The notes: a model not told the origin generated them from the letters alone. DNA of 18,812 nt from an uncultured Brevundimonas sp. (GCA_946481425.1 CAMLNT010000021.1:1-18812); one strand, 5' to 3'. Positions 1 to 9,405 are shown, counted from the stretch's first letter. A program made the numbers and translations.

Positions 1-1530
1 GACGGTCGGTGTCGAGCGGCACTGGAGGGCGTCGACGCCGTAGGAGCCGGGCAGGGCCCAGGCGGTGATATCATAGACCTCGGCGTAGAGGCCGTGACGG
101 CGGCGGGCTTCCTGGGCCTGGACGAAGCCCTCGCGCATGACGATGGAGGGATCCATCAGGACCTGGAGCAGGCGGCCGAGGGGCTGGCCGCGGCGGATGA
201 CGTAGTCGCCGGCGCGATAGCTGCGGCCGCAGGCCTGGAAGGCGGCGGAAGCGCGGGAGACCTCGATGCCCTGGCGGGCCAGCAGGATCGCCAGCGCATC
301 GGCGGAGCCCGGATCGACGTCGCCGCGCGACAGGATCCACGAGCCGGAGCCGCCCTCAGCGACGGCCGTGCGGTAGTAGGCGGCGAAGTCGGTCAGGAGC
401 TGGGCGCGGTTCTGGCTGGCGGTGCGGATGGTCGAGAGCGAGGCCAGGAAGTGGTTCCGCACGGTGGTGCGGTAGGTCAGGATTTCGCCGGTCGAGCGGC
501 GGGCGGCGAGGCCCCGGGCCGAGCCCTGTTCATAGGTCATGCCGACGGCGCCGAGGTAGGAGGGCCAGCCGTCCCCGTAGCCGGGATAGAAGGCGTCGAA
601 GATCTCGCGGGTGTAGTATTCGACGCCCTCGCGGTCGAAGGTCTCGGCGTTGCCCTGGCCGAACAGGTGGCGGGCGCGGAGCTGGGCCTCGGGCAGGAGC
701 GGGTTCAGCGGCTCGGCCTCGGGCGGGAAGAAGAAGGGATCGTCGGTGCCCATCTCGTGGGCGTCGACCACGACCTGGGGCCGCCATTGCAGCATCAGCT
801 GTGTGTGGCCGCGGGTCTCGGGCTGGGTCTGGGCGAACCAGTCGCGGTTGAGGTCGAACAGGTAATGGTTCGGGCGGCCCGAGGGCCAGGGCTCGTCGCG
901 CTCGACCGAGATGCCGTCGGGATCGGGCTCCAGGCCGAGAGCCTCGTAGTAGCGGCTCATGAACCGGTCGCGGCCGTCCGGGTTCTGGGTCGGGACGATG
1001 ACGACAACGACGTTGTCCAGCCATTCGGCGACCTCGGGGTCGCGGGAAGCCAGCAGGTGCCGGGCGGTGGCCATGGCGGCCTCGGCCGGGCTGATCTCGT
1101 TGCCGTGGACCGAATACATCAGCCAGACGATGGCGGGCTGGTCGGCGATGAGGGCCTGGGCTTCGGCCTGGGTTGTGCCGCGGCCGTCGGCCAGAGCGAG
1201 GGAGGCCTCGCGGATCGCGGAGATGCGGCGCAGGTTCGAGGGCGAGGCGATGATGGCGTAGGGGAGGGGCCGGCCCTCCCAGGTCTGGCCGTAACGGCCC
1301 AGGATCATGCGGTCGGGCGCGGCGGCGGCCAGGGCCTCGAAATAGTGCAGGACGTCGTTCGAGCGGCTGAGCCGCTCGCCGAGCGCATAGCCGAGGACAC
1401 GCTCGGGCGTGGGGATGGCCTCGTCATAGGTCTGGCCGGCGAGGAGGGGCTGGGGCCCGGACGGCTCCTGGGCCAGCGCCGGAAGCGGGGATAGAACGAG
1501 CGCAAAGGCGACGAGAAGACGAGCGAACAT
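1..1530 (-). CDS. Secreted M14-family zinc carboxypeptidase, C-terminus cut off by window edge
   Basis: The frame is open from an ATG at 1530 down to base 1, giving the first 510 residues; the C-terminus lies outside the window. Residues 1-20 form a classical signal peptide (FARLLVAFALVL core, cleavage near ALA-Q), so the enzyme is probably periplasmic or secreted. The zinc site of family M14 is visible: HGNE with H142 and E145 as first ligands, and H258 in DAHEMG as the likely third. E334 in MTYEQG is a candidate for the catalytic glutamate. M14 enzymes hydrolyse C-terminal residues from peptides; this long subgroup is poorly characterised, and its substrate cannot be read here. The upstream gene on the same strand ends 322 bases away, so this gene probably has its own promoter. 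The family call is firm; the substrate is unknown. Confidence 0.9.
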   Translation of the reverse strand, partial: MFARLLVAFALVLSPLPALAQEPSGPQPLLAGQTYDEAIPTPERVLGYALGERLSRSNDVLHYFEALAAAAPDRMILGRYGQTWEGRPLPYAIIASPSNLRRISAIREASLALADGRGTTQAEAQALIADQPAIVWLMYSVHGNEISPAEAAMATARHLLASRDPEVAEWLDNVVVVIVPTQNPDGRDRFMSRYYEALGLEPDPDGISVERDEPWPSGRPNHYLFDLNRDWFAQTQPETRGHTQLMLQWRPQVVVDAHEMGTDDPFFFPPEAEPLNPLLPEAQLRARHLFGQGNAETFDREGVEYYTREIFDAFYPGYGDGWPSYLGAVGMTYEQGSARGLAARRSTGEILTYRTTVRNHFLASLSTIRTASQNRAQLLTDFAAYYRTAVAEGGSGSWILSRGDVDPGSADALAILLARQGIEVSRASAAFQACGRSYRAGDYVIRRGQPLGRLLQVLMDPSIVMREGFVQAQEARRRHGLYAEVYDITAWALPGSYGVDALQCRSTPTV

Positions 1531-1627
1531 GGAGCCCCCGGTAAGACGGCGGCAGTTAGGACGCGGGCGGGGCGGCTGGCAAGGCGGGGGCCTTCGTCCC
1601 CGCATTCCTGCAACAACAAAACAGACT

Positions 1628-1639
1628 GCCACACTGCCA
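1628..1639. repeat. Direct repeat copy 1, GCCACACTGCCA
   Basis: This exact 12-base sequence occurs again at 1702-1713, 74 bases away in the same orientation. CTGCCA units recur at about 1626, 1634 and 1644, giving a small tandem array with 8- to 10-base steps, compatible with a protein binding array. No known regulator can be named. Confidence 0.5.
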
Positions 1640-1701
1640 AACCCTGCCACTGCGCCAGGGCGGGTCGAGGAAAATCAGGGGCTTGGCCAGGAGGTTTCGT
1701 G

Positions 1702-1713
1702 GCCACACTGCCA
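1702..1713. repeat. Direct repeat copy 2, GCCACACTGCCA
   Basis: This is an exact second copy of the 12-base sequence at 1628-1639. It abuts the possible minus-strand -10 hexamer CATAAT, so a bound protein could affect initiation toward the M14 gene. Function is inferred only from position. Confidence 0.45.
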
Positions 1714-1734
1714 GATTATGCGAATCCCATGTCA

Positions 1735-1750
1735 GCGAACGCTCGTTCGC
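1735..1750. promoter_or_regulatory. Palindrome GCGAACG-CT-CGTTCGC, candidate repressor operator
   Basis: Two perfect 7-base inverted arms are separated by two bases. This size and the GAACG/CGTTC core resemble operators of TetR-family repressors, but no regulator gene is nearby, so the assignment is inference. A minus-strand CATAAT lies 14 bases downstream, which would place the palindrome over the -35 region of a promoter reading toward the M14 gene. Confidence 0.4.
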
Positions 1751-1852
1751 GAATGGGCCGTGTCAGTGGGCGAGGACGACGATGAGAAAGACCGGCGGAC
1801 GATTCTAAGCCGGCCGCGGGGAGCGGGGATGAAGCTGTCGATTTTTCTGGCG

Positions 1853-2938
1853 CTATTCGGCCGGTGGAACCGGCGCGAAGGCTTCGACGGTCCAGTCCGA
1901 TACGGCCCAGGTGAAGGCGCTCTCGTTCCAGACCCAGGTCTGGATGTAGTCGGCGGATTGCTGACTGTCGTCGGCTACGATCTCGGCCCGCCCGCGCACG
2001 ACGACGCGCCGCGCGTCGAGCCCCTCCACACTGGTCGGCCAGAACTGGAGCGAGGGGTGATCCGCGAAGCGCGCGGCCAGAAAGTCTGCGACGTCACGGT
2101 CGGAGTAATGGGCCGCGCGGACGACCTGATTGCCCCAGGTCAGGGTGTGGGGCGTGTTGATCCCGAGGTATCGGCGCACGACCCGATAGTCGATGGTCTC
2201 GGCGCTGGGCCAGCGCCAGTCGGCGAGGCGCCCGGCATACAGGTCAGCCGCGGCCACGCGGTCGCCCGAGAGCATCAGGCAGGTCTCGAGCTGGGTGATG
2301 CTGTTGCGCTCGGTGTCGGGGTCGAGGCGTCGGCACCACGGGAGTTGCTCGACCGCGAGGTCTGCCAGCAGGAAAGCGTAGCGGGTGGTCAGGGCGCCGC
2401 CGCAGGCGTCTTCGGTGCGGCGCCGCACGGGTTCTTCGATGAAGCGCTCGCGGGGGCCGTTGGCGATCTCGACGGTCTGGACCCAGGAGTGAAGGCAGAT
2501 GGAGATGGGAGGCGCGGGTCGATCGGCATCTGTCGGTTCCGGCAGCGGAGCCAGCACCCTGTCGGCGAAGCGGGCTTCCCGGACGACCTCACCCCACGCC
2601 TCGACCGACACCGGCGCCCGCGTCGAGCGACCTTCGCGGCCGTAGATGACGACCTCGGGCGACTGGCCGGGACGGCGCTCGAAGGCGATCGCGGGCATGT
2701 CGCGGCCGTAGCCGTTCACGAAGAAGGCGCGGTAGACGATGGCGCCGGAGGCGGCCTCGTCTTCGATGGAGGCCATGCCGAGCAGGGCGCGGACGCGGGC
2801 CTGGACCTGAAGGTCGCAGCGGTTGGTGTGGTTGTCGTCCAGACACTCGCGCGGGCCTGGGAGGCCGTCGTCCGTCTGGGCCAGGGCCGGGGCGGCGGAC
2901 AACAGGAACAACAGGACGGCGAGCGGACGCAGGAACAT
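1853..2938 (-). CDS. Exported protein of unknown function, 361 residues
   Basis: The frame could start further upstream at 3085, but the ATG at 2938 is preferred: it begins a textbook signal peptide (FLRPLAVLLFLLS core, cleavage near ALA-Q) and has AGAGG six bases upstream. The mature part is soluble, with no further membrane segment, and contains scattered cysteines (ECLDDN, NRCDLQ, SICLHS, DACGG, PWCRR, ETCLM), which would suit disulfides in the periplasm. The C-terminal 90 residues are rich in aromatic residues (WVWNESAFTWAVSDW) and look like a small alpha+beta domain. I do not recognise a family. It is divergent from the membrane-protein pair starting at 3121, and 322 bases separate it from the M14 gene downstream. 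The coding call is well supported by codon structure and the signal peptide; function is unknown. Confidence 0.75.
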   Translation of the reverse strand: MFLRPLAVLLFLLSAAPALAQTDDGLPGPRECLDDNHTNRCDLQVQARVRALLGMASIEDEAASGAIVYRAFFVNGYGRDMPAIAFERRPGQSPEVVIYGREGRSTRAPVSVEAWGEVVREARFADRVLAPLPEPTDADRPAPPISICLHSWVQTVEIANGPRERFIEEPVRRRTEDACGGALTTRYAFLLADLAVEQLPWCRRLDPDTERNSITQLETCLMLSGDRVAAADLYAGRLADWRWPSAETIDYRVVRRYLGINTPHTLTWGNQVVRAAHYSDRDVADFLAARFADHPSLQFWPTSVEGLDARRVVVRGRAEIVADDSQQSADYIQTWVWNESAFTWAVSDWTVEAFAPVPPAE

Positions 2939-3016
2939 GACAGGCCTCTGGCTAGTGGCCGAGTGTCGGGGCGATACCGCTGGAAGGCAACCGCGCGTCA
3001 GGTGGGGTGGGTGACG

Positions 3017-3037
3017 GTCAGGTCCGGTCAGCTTGAC
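3017..3037 (+). promoter_or_regulatory. Shared upstream motif, copy 1 (GTCAG, 5 nt, GTCAGCTTGAC)
   Basis: GTCAG is repeated with a ten-base period and the second copy continues into GTCAGCTTGAC. The same arrangement, with identical spacing, is found at 9337-9357. The 3' part contains TTGACA (3033-3038), a -35 consensus, but no fitting -10 follows, so this may be an operator rather than a promoter. It lies 83 bases before the preferred start at 3121. Confidence 0.45.
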
Positions 3038-3120
3038 ACCGGGTGGCTGTGACCGGCTTGCTGGCTGCCGGACGTCGAGCCGCACCCCGCGTCCAGAGCC
3101 CGGAAATCACGGACGCGCCG

Positions 3121-3573
3121 ATGCCCAATCTGAAGACCCTGGCGCTGACGGCGCTGACGTTCGCGTTGACCGGTCCGCTGTTCGGAACGCTCGCGCTGGC
3201 GGCCTGGGGCTTCTCCCAGGACCCGGAGTCGGTCGAAATGCCCGCCGCCCTGCTGGGGCTCGTGTGGATGCTGCCTTTCGGCTACCTGCTCGGCCTCGCG
3301 CCGGCCGCGTTGACGGGGACCGTGGCCGGCCTGGTGAGGGACCGGTTGAGCCTTCCTCTGTTCGTCGCCGCCTCGGCCGCGATCGGCCTGGGCGTCACCT
3401 GGGGCCTGTCGACGGCGACCGCGACCGGCCCGGACCTGTCCGGCGGCACGACCAATCTCGCCCTCATCGGCGGCCTGGCGGGCGGTCTCTGCGGCCTTTT
3501 CAGCGGATGGCTGCGTCCCCGGCGCGCGGCGCCGCCTTCCTATTTCGACCCTTCCGACGGAGACCCTTCATGA
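3121..3573 (+). CDS. Small integral membrane protein, four predicted helices, unknown function
   Basis: The preferred ATG at 3121 gives 150 residues beginning PNLKTLALTALTF; a GTG at 3043 would add 26 residues of unlikely composition before the first helix. Hydrophobic segments lie at about residues 7-30, 42-67, 79-97 and 112-128, followed by a short cationic and proline-rich tail ending in SDGDPS. Helix faces are rich in glycine and alanine. I do not recognise a family. The stop codon overlaps the next start as ATGA (3570-3573), so the two genes are translationally coupled and probably act together at the inner membrane. It is divergent from the exported protein at 1853-2938, and a motif shared with the gene at 9406 lies in the intergenic region. 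Confidence 0.65.
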   Translation: MPNLKTLALTALTFALTGPLFGTLALAAWGFSQDPESVEMPAALLGLVWMLPFGYLLGLAPAALTGTVAGLVRDRLSLPLFVAASAAIGLGVTWGLSTATATGPDLSGGTTNLALIGGLAGGLCGLFSGWLRPRRAAPPSYFDPSDGDPS

Positions 3574-3995
3574 TCGAGCTTCTCTTGGCCACCAGCCTGT
3601 TCTCATCGGGCGCATCACAGGATTTCGGCTGGCCGGCGCAGGTCGTGCTGGAATGCCGCGAGCAGGCGAAGACGACCTTGAGCCGCACAGACGATGGATC
3701 CTGGGGCTTTGCGCCCGCCGACATCGTCCAGGCCAGCTATACCGTCGCCATCGATATCGCCAACGGCACGGTGCAAGGCGATAATGTCGCGTCCGTTCGG
3801 GCCCAGGAAGGGTCGATCACGATCGAGCACTGGGCGAGCTTCCTGATCGAAGACAGCCCGCCCAATCCCATTTCGCACTACATCGCCCAGCCGGACGCCC
3901 GCGAGGGCCTTCTGATCACCCTGGGCGCCAGTTCGACGGGCGCCGGCGTGACCGCGTCCCACTGTCGACGGATCGACGAGGCCGACGCGGCCTAG
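3570..3995 (+). CDS. Hypothetical 141-residue protein coupled to the upstream membrane protein
   Basis: The ATG at 3570 overlaps the preceding stop as ATGA and has GGAG seven bases upstream within the previous gene. The N-terminus (IELLLATSLFSSG) is a short hydrophobic stretch that could be a weak signal peptide. The rest is soluble, with alternating polar/hydrophobic stretches suggestive of beta strands (YTVAIDIANGTVQ, GSITIEHWASFLI) and two cysteines (ECREQ, SHCRR). This would suit a small exported beta-rich protein, but no family is recognised. Its stop TAG (3993-3995) overlaps the stop of the lipocalin gene on the other strand through the sequence CTAG, so there is no room for a terminator between the two convergent genes. 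Confidence 0.7.
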   Translation: MIELLLATSLFSSGASQDFGWPAQVVLECREQAKTTLSRTDDGSWGFAPADIVQASYTVAIDIANGTVQGDNVASVRAQEGSITIEHWASFLIEDSPPNPISHYIAQPDAREGLLITLGASSTGAGVTASHCRRIDEADAA

Positions 3996-4546
3996 TGCCG
4001 GGTCATCCGCAGACGGGATGTGTCGTAGCCCAGCTCGGCGGTGCGGTTCAGGATGCGCTGCCGGACGGCGGGAGCGGGGTCAGGCGTACGGCTGAGGAGC
4101 CAGAGGAAGCGGCCCGAGGGTTCGCCGACGATGGACCAGCTGTAGTCCTCGGCGTGGTCCAGCACCCAGTAGTCGCCGAAATAGAAGGGGCCGAAGAAGG
4201 AGACCTCGAGCTTGGCGTTGCGGCTGTCCTCGACGATGCGGGCGCGGCCCTCGGCGGTGCGGACCTCGCCGGTGGGGGAACCGTCTCGGCAGGTGTTGAG
4301 GACGCGGATCTCGCCGTCGTCGCGCAGGCTGTAGTCGGCGGTGGACGCTTCACAGCCTTCCTGGAAGGCGCCGACGTCGTAGCGGGCGATCTCGTACCAG
4401 CGGCCGAGGTAGCGATCGACTTCGACCGCGCGGGCGGGTTCGGGGACGGCGGCGTTTCCGACCGGCGCGGTCAGGGTAGAGCAGGCCGAGGCGCCCAGCA
4501 GGGCGGCGACGGCGACGGCGGATATGGCAAAGCTTCGCAGGGTCAT
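3992..4546 (-). CDS. blc: Outer-membrane lipocalin (Blc family) lipoprotein
   Basis: This is a 184-residue bacterial lipocalin. Residues 1-22 form a signal peptide ending GASAC, so C22 is the probable lipidated cysteine, although the lipobox has alanine rather than leucine at -3. The lipocalin GxW motif is LGRWYEIARYD (G48, W50), followed by FFGPFYFGDYWVLD (117-130) and RFLWLLSRTP (146-155), which closely match conserved Blc strands. Family members sit in the outer membrane and bind fatty acids or lysophospholipids, helping with membrane repair or lipid trafficking. The ATG at 4546 was chosen because it begins the signal peptide. The gene starts 44 bases after the J-like membrane protein gene and may share its transcript. 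Its stop overlaps the convergent gene by four bases (CTAG). Confidence 0.88.
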   Translation of the reverse strand: MTLRSFAISAVAVAALLGASACSTLTAPVGNAAVPEPARAVEVDRYLGRWYEIARYDVGAFQEGCEASTADYSLRDDGEIRVLNTCRDGSPTGEVRTAEGRARIVEDSRNAKLEVSFFGPFYFGDYWVLDHAEDYSWSIVGEPSGRFLWLLSRTPDPAPAVRQRILNRTAELGYDTSRLRMTRH

Positions 4547-4590
4547 GGCGCGCAAACGCCGCCGCGTCGCGTCCGGTTCCGGCAGGTCCG

Positions 4591-6453
4591 TCAGGTCTTT
4601 CGCCGCCGCTGGCCCAGGGGATCCCACCACCCGAGCGCGTTGAACAGGACGATGGTCGTGAGCAGGGCCACGCCGCCGCGCAGCGCCGTGCCGGAGGGCA
4701 TGAGGCCGTCGGCGCCGCCGGAGGTCGAAAAGATCGATACGATCACCAGCGCCACCATGATCGAGCCCCAGGCGCGGATGGACCGGAGCCGTTCGGGCAT
4801 GCGCTCGGCCGCCGGCTTGAGCAGCAACATGGCGATGGAGATGAGCGCGGCGCCGTACTGCCAGATGTAGAACTCGGGCGGGGTCCAGACGAGGACGATC
4901 GCGCCGGCGGTGCAGAGGAGGGCGGCGACGACGACGAGGGTGCGGCGGAACGGGCTCGCATAGGTCCAGGCGTCGTTCAGCGGACCGGAGCCGCAGGCGT
5001 GGACGAGGATGGCGCTGCCGACCGCGGCGATGAGCTGGATCTCCAGGCCGCCGTTGAAGGGCTGCAGGAAGACCCAGAAGCCGATGAGCGGCAGGTGGCC
5101 CAACGCGATGGCGAGCCGCTGGACGGTCGGGCTGCGGTTGATGGCGGTCAGCTCGCCGCCCGGCCAGCCGGTGATGAGCGCCCACAGGACGTTCAGGGCC
5201 GACAGGCCGATGAGGGCCGCGCCGATCCACGGGTGGATCGGCAGGGTCGCGGCCAGAACGATCAGCAGCACGGCGACCGGCGCCCAGCCGTAGTGAAGCC
5301 ATCGCGGCAGGCGATAGCTGTAGCGGTCCCAGAGCTCGGTCGGCCAGGCGACGGCGAACAGCCAGATCAGGAAGGGCGCGGCCACGACGAGGCCCGACAG
5401 GGCGCCCCGCAGGGGCCGGACGGTGATGTCCTCTCCGGACGCAGAGACGAAGCCGACGGCGGTCGCCAGCAGGATCAGCCACCAGGCCCAGACGGGCATG
5501 GAGGGGCGCCAGGCGCGGTGCTGCCACCAGTCGAGCGCCTCGGGATCCATGCGCCGGCGGATGGCGGGAAAGCCGGCCGTCTGGTCGAGCAGCTTGCGGA
5601 CCTGACCGACAATGCCGGGGTGAGTCCACACGGCGAGGCGGCGCTTCCAGACGGGGGCGGCCTGAAGCTGGCTCCAGGCGCCGCTCCACTCGCCCGCGTC
5701 TGTCGAGACCTCGGCCAGGAACCGGAGCTCGCGAAGCCGCCAATGAAGGTCGCGGTGGGCCTCGCGACGGATGTCGGTCTCCCAGCCGAAGAAGCTCGAG
5801 ACCGGGCCGGCGATGTGCTCCAGCCCCGGCCCGTCGCGCAGGATCAGGCGGGTGAGCCAGACCTCGTTGTCGTTGTGGACGTCGATCGAGGCCATCTGGG
5901 GCGCGCGCAGCAGCTCGCGCAGGGCCGCGCGGCTGTTGGCCTCGTTGCCGGTCTTGAGGGCCTCGGTCAGGGCGCGGCGGCGGCGATCGACCTCGGCCCA
6001 ATCGCGGTCGGCCTGTGTGGGGACGGGCGGCGGCGGCGGTGGCGGAGGCGGCGGCGCGGGTTCGGGCGCGGGTTCGGGCTCGGGCCGCGGGGCTGGCGCG
6101 GTCTCGACTTCGGGAGCCGGGACGTCTTGGCCAAAATCGCCGTCGTTGATCGGGCGATCGAACCCGTCGCCGGCCGGCGGGTCCCAGTCGGTCAGGAGCC
6201 CGTGCGGGATCGGCTGGCGCTTGCGCGACATGCGGACCGGGCCGACGCCGTCGGACTGGCGCCTGCGCGGGGCGGCCTGCTCCATGGCCCCCTCATAGGC
6301 GGCGCGCAGGGCGGCGAAGCCCGCCGGATCGTCCTCGGGATGGGTCAGCTTCAGCCGGGCCGCATAGGCGCGGCGGATGGCCGAGACGTCGTGGGTCGGC
6401 TCTATGCCGAGGGTGGTCCAGATGGCGCTGACCCCGCCGCCGTGACGCGTCAT
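4591..6453 (-). CDS. J-like domain multi-pass membrane protein, probable HscC partner (DjlB/DjlC type)
   Basis: The 620-residue protein has three parts. Residues 8-60 resemble a J domain (helix I, the basic helix RRAYAARLKL, then THPEDDPAGFAALRAAYE); the canonical HPD is H38-P39-E40, followed by D41. A disordered linker of about residues 110-150 carries PEPEPAPEPA and ten consecutive prolines (134-143). From about residue 290 roughly ten hydrophobic helices follow, making this an inner-membrane protein with the J-like part presumably cytoplasmic. In E. coli, HscC is encoded beside the J-like membrane proteins DjlB and DjlC; here the gene lies 64 bases downstream of hscC on the same strand, so a chaperone/co-chaperone pair is the natural inference. 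No clear ribosome binding site precedes the start. The role of the membrane part is unknown. Confidence 0.8.
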   Translation of the reverse strand: MTRHGGGVSAIWTTLGIEPTHDVSAIRRAYAARLKLTHPEDDPAGFAALRAAYEGAMEQAAPRRRQSDGVGPVRMSRKRQPIPHGLLTDWDPPAGDGFDRPINDGDFGQDVPAPEVETAPAPRPEPEPAPEPAPPPPPPPPPPVPTQADRDWAEVDRRRRALTEALKTGNEANSRAALRELLRAPQMASIDVHNDNEVWLTRLILRDGPGLEHIAGPVSSFFGWETDIRREAHRDLHWRLRELRFLAEVSTDAGEWSGAWSQLQAAPVWKRRLAVWTHPGIVGQVRKLLDQTAGFPAIRRRMDPEALDWWQHRAWRPSMPVWAWWLILLATAVGFVSASGEDITVRPLRGALSGLVVAAPFLIWLFAVAWPTELWDRYSYRLPRWLHYGWAPVAVLLIVLAATLPIHPWIGAALIGLSALNVLWALITGWPGGELTAINRSPTVQRLAIALGHLPLIGFWVFLQPFNGGLEIQLIAAVGSAILVHACGSGPLNDAWTYASPFRRTLVVVAALLCTAGAIVLVWTPPEFYIWQYGAALISIAMLLLKPAAERMPERLRSIRAWGSIMVALVIVSIFSTSGGADGLMPSGTALRGGVALLTTIVLFNALGWWDPLGQRRRKT

Positions 6454-6517
6454 GCGAGCGCCGTGCAGACGGAGGCGGGCGGGTCAAAAGCGAGGACCGG
6501 CCAGGGATCGACGTACC

Positions 6518-8221
<1,704 letters not shown>

Positions 8222-8250
8222 GCGACGCCCCGAAAAATCCCCTGGCGCCA

Positions 8251-8278
8251 TCTGTAGTGGAGGATGACGACGGCGCAA
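8251..8278 (-). promoter_or_regulatory. Possible hscC promoter
   Basis: On the minus strand TTGCGCC (8272-8278) and ACTACAGA (8251-8258) are separated by 13 bases. This fits the Caulobacter housekeeping pattern TTGACGS, 10-14 bases, GCTANAWC, although each box has mismatches. Transcription would begin near 8245, inside the longest hscC frame, which favours the GTG at 8221 as true start. Confidence 0.35.
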
Positions 8279-8387
8279 GCGCGGGAGGCCCCGTGACACG
8301 CGTGAGCGAATTTGAATTACGGCTGTCGGATTGGTGCGACCGGAGCCGTCGTACCGCCGTGGCGTTCATTCGGAAGAGGAGAAGACC

Positions 8388-8876
8388 ATGGCCGACAAGA
8401 TCACGCCCTGTATCTGGTACGACAAGGGACAGGCCCGTGCGGCGGCGGAGTTCTATGTGTCGCTGGGCCTGCCGGACAGCCGGGTGGATTCCACCTGGGA
8501 CAGCCCGACCGACAATCCGTCCGGCAAGGCCGGCGAGGAGCTGACGGTGGAGTTCACGCTGGCGGGGCGAAGCTTCCTGGGCCTGAACGGCGGGCCGATG
8601 TTCCCGCAGACCGAGGCCATCTCGTTCCAGATCTATACCGACGACCAGGCCGAGACCGACCGGTTGTGGGATGCGATCGTCGGCAACGGCGGCGCCGAGA
8701 GCATGTGCGGCTGGTGCAAGGACCGCTGGGGCGTCAACTGGCAGATCACGCCCAGGCGTCTGATGCAGTTCTACAGCGACACGCCGGCGCGTTCGAAGGC
8801 GGCGTTCGACGCGATGATGACGATGAAGAAGATCGACATCGCGGCCCTGGAAGCGGCGGCCGACGCGGCCGGCTGA
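8388..8876 (+). CDS. PhnB-like VOC (glyoxalase-fold) protein
   Basis: The 162-residue protein starts at an ATG with AGGAG six bases upstream. The sequence (KITPCIWYDKGQARAAAEFYVS, then VEFTLAGRSFLGLNGGP, ISFQIYTDD and WGVNWQITP) is typical of the PhnB / '3-demethylubiquinone-9 3-methyltransferase-like' branch of the vicinal oxygen chelate superfamily. These are small cytoplasmic paired beta-alpha-beta-beta-beta proteins; despite the name, members of this branch are not proven methyltransferases and most have no known substrate. It is divergent from hscC, separated by about 165 bases that hold promoters in both directions. A DUF1428 gene follows after 90 bases and is probably cotranscribed. 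Family placement is secure; function is not. Confidence 0.85.
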   Translation: MADKITPCIWYDKGQARAAAEFYVSLGLPDSRVDSTWDSPTDNPSGKAGEELTVEFTLAGRSFLGLNGGPMFPQTEAISFQIYTDDQAETDRLWDAIVGNGGAESMCGWCKDRWGVNWQITPRRLMQFYSDTPARSKAAFDAMMTMKKIDIAALEAAADAAG

Positions 8877-8966
8877 CGGGTTCGTACAAGACCGCCCGAG
8901 CCTACCCATCCACCCCTGAGCGCGAGGCGGCGCGGCCGCCAGCGCATCACACAAGGAGAGAACGAC

Positions 8967-9314
8967 ATGGCCTATTACACGGGCTTCCTGATCCCGGTGA
9001 AGGACGAGAACAAGGAGCGCTACGTCAAGTCGGCGGAGGCCAGCTGGCCCCTGTTCAAGGAATACGGCGCGATCGAGCAGATCGAGACCTGGGGCGACAA
9101 CATCCAGCCCGGCAAGGTGACCGGTTTCGACCTGGCGGTGAAGCTGGAGCCGGGCGAGGCGGTGGTCTTCTCGTGGCTGAAATGGCCGGACCGCGAGACA
9201 GCCGACGCGGCCTGGCAGAAGATGATGGAAGACCCGCGCATGGCCGAGATGGACACGCCGTTCGACCTTCAGCGCATGATGTGGGGCGGGTTCGCGCCGG
9301 TGTTCGAGAGCTGA
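8967..9314 (+). CDS. DUF1428 family protein (YbaA-like)
   Basis: This small cytoplasmic protein of 115 residues starts at an ATG with AGGAG eight bases upstream. It begins YYTGFLIPVKDENKERY and contains ETWGDNIQPGKVTGFDLAV, VVFSWLKWPDRETADAAW, MEDPRMAEM and a C-terminal RMMWGGFAPVFE, which are the conserved blocks of DUF1428, the family of E. coli YbaA. The fold is a dimeric ferredoxin-like alpha/beta barrel, and no reaction is established for the family. Genes for DUF1428 and for VOC proteins of the type just upstream often travel together in alphaproteobacterial small-gene islands. Length matches the family, so the gene is intact. Confidence 0.88.
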   Translation: MAYYTGFLIPVKDENKERYVKSAEASWPLFKEYGAIEQIETWGDNIQPGKVTGFDLAVKLEPGEAVVFSWLKWPDRETADAAWQKMMEDPRMAEMDTPFDLQRMMWGGFAPVFES

Positions 9315-9336
9315 TCCTCGGAGCGGCGAGACGGCT

Positions 9337-9357
9337 GTCAGATGCGGTCAGCTTGAC
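9337..9357 (+). promoter_or_regulatory. Shared upstream motif, copy 2 (GTCAG, 5 nt, GTCAGCTTGAC)
   Basis: This has the same arrangement and spacing as 3017-3037. Here the 3' half extends to the perfect inverted repeat GGTCA-GCT-TGACC (9346-9358), a form typical of operators bound by dimeric regulators. It lies 48 bases before the start of the exported protein at 9406. No matching -10 box is evident after TTGACC. Confidence 0.45.
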
Positions 9358-9405
9358 CTGACGACTGGACAATCAGAGGTTGGTCCTGCCCGCAGGAGCA
9401 TGCCC

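Larger units (their letters stand above)
1531..1852. other. Gene-free stretch upstream of the M14 peptidase gene
   Basis: No convincing gene is seen in these 322 bases; reading frames crossing it are shadows of neighbours. It holds a 7-bp-arm palindrome (1735-1750), two copies of a 12-base repeat (1628-1639 and 1702-1713), a cluster of CTGCCA units around 1626-1650, and a GCGGGG/CCCCGC hairpin at 1584-1603 about 54 bases before the peptidase start. On the minus strand a CATAAT hexamer (1715-1720) could be a -10 element just downstream of the palindrome, but no good -35 accompanies it. It most likely serves as the regulatory region of the M14 gene. Confidence 0.5.

Noticed and set aside
94..1494. 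Long plus-strand frame of 466 codons opposite the M14 gene
   Set aside because: The minus strand encodes a signal peptide and intact zinc-binding motifs; the plus frame is a low-complexity Gly/Ala/Val/Asp-rich shadow caused by high GC.
1584..1603. GCGGGG/CCCCGC hairpin as an intrinsic terminator
   Set aside because: No T-run follows on either strand, and it lies in the presumed leader of the M14 gene rather than directly after a stop codon.
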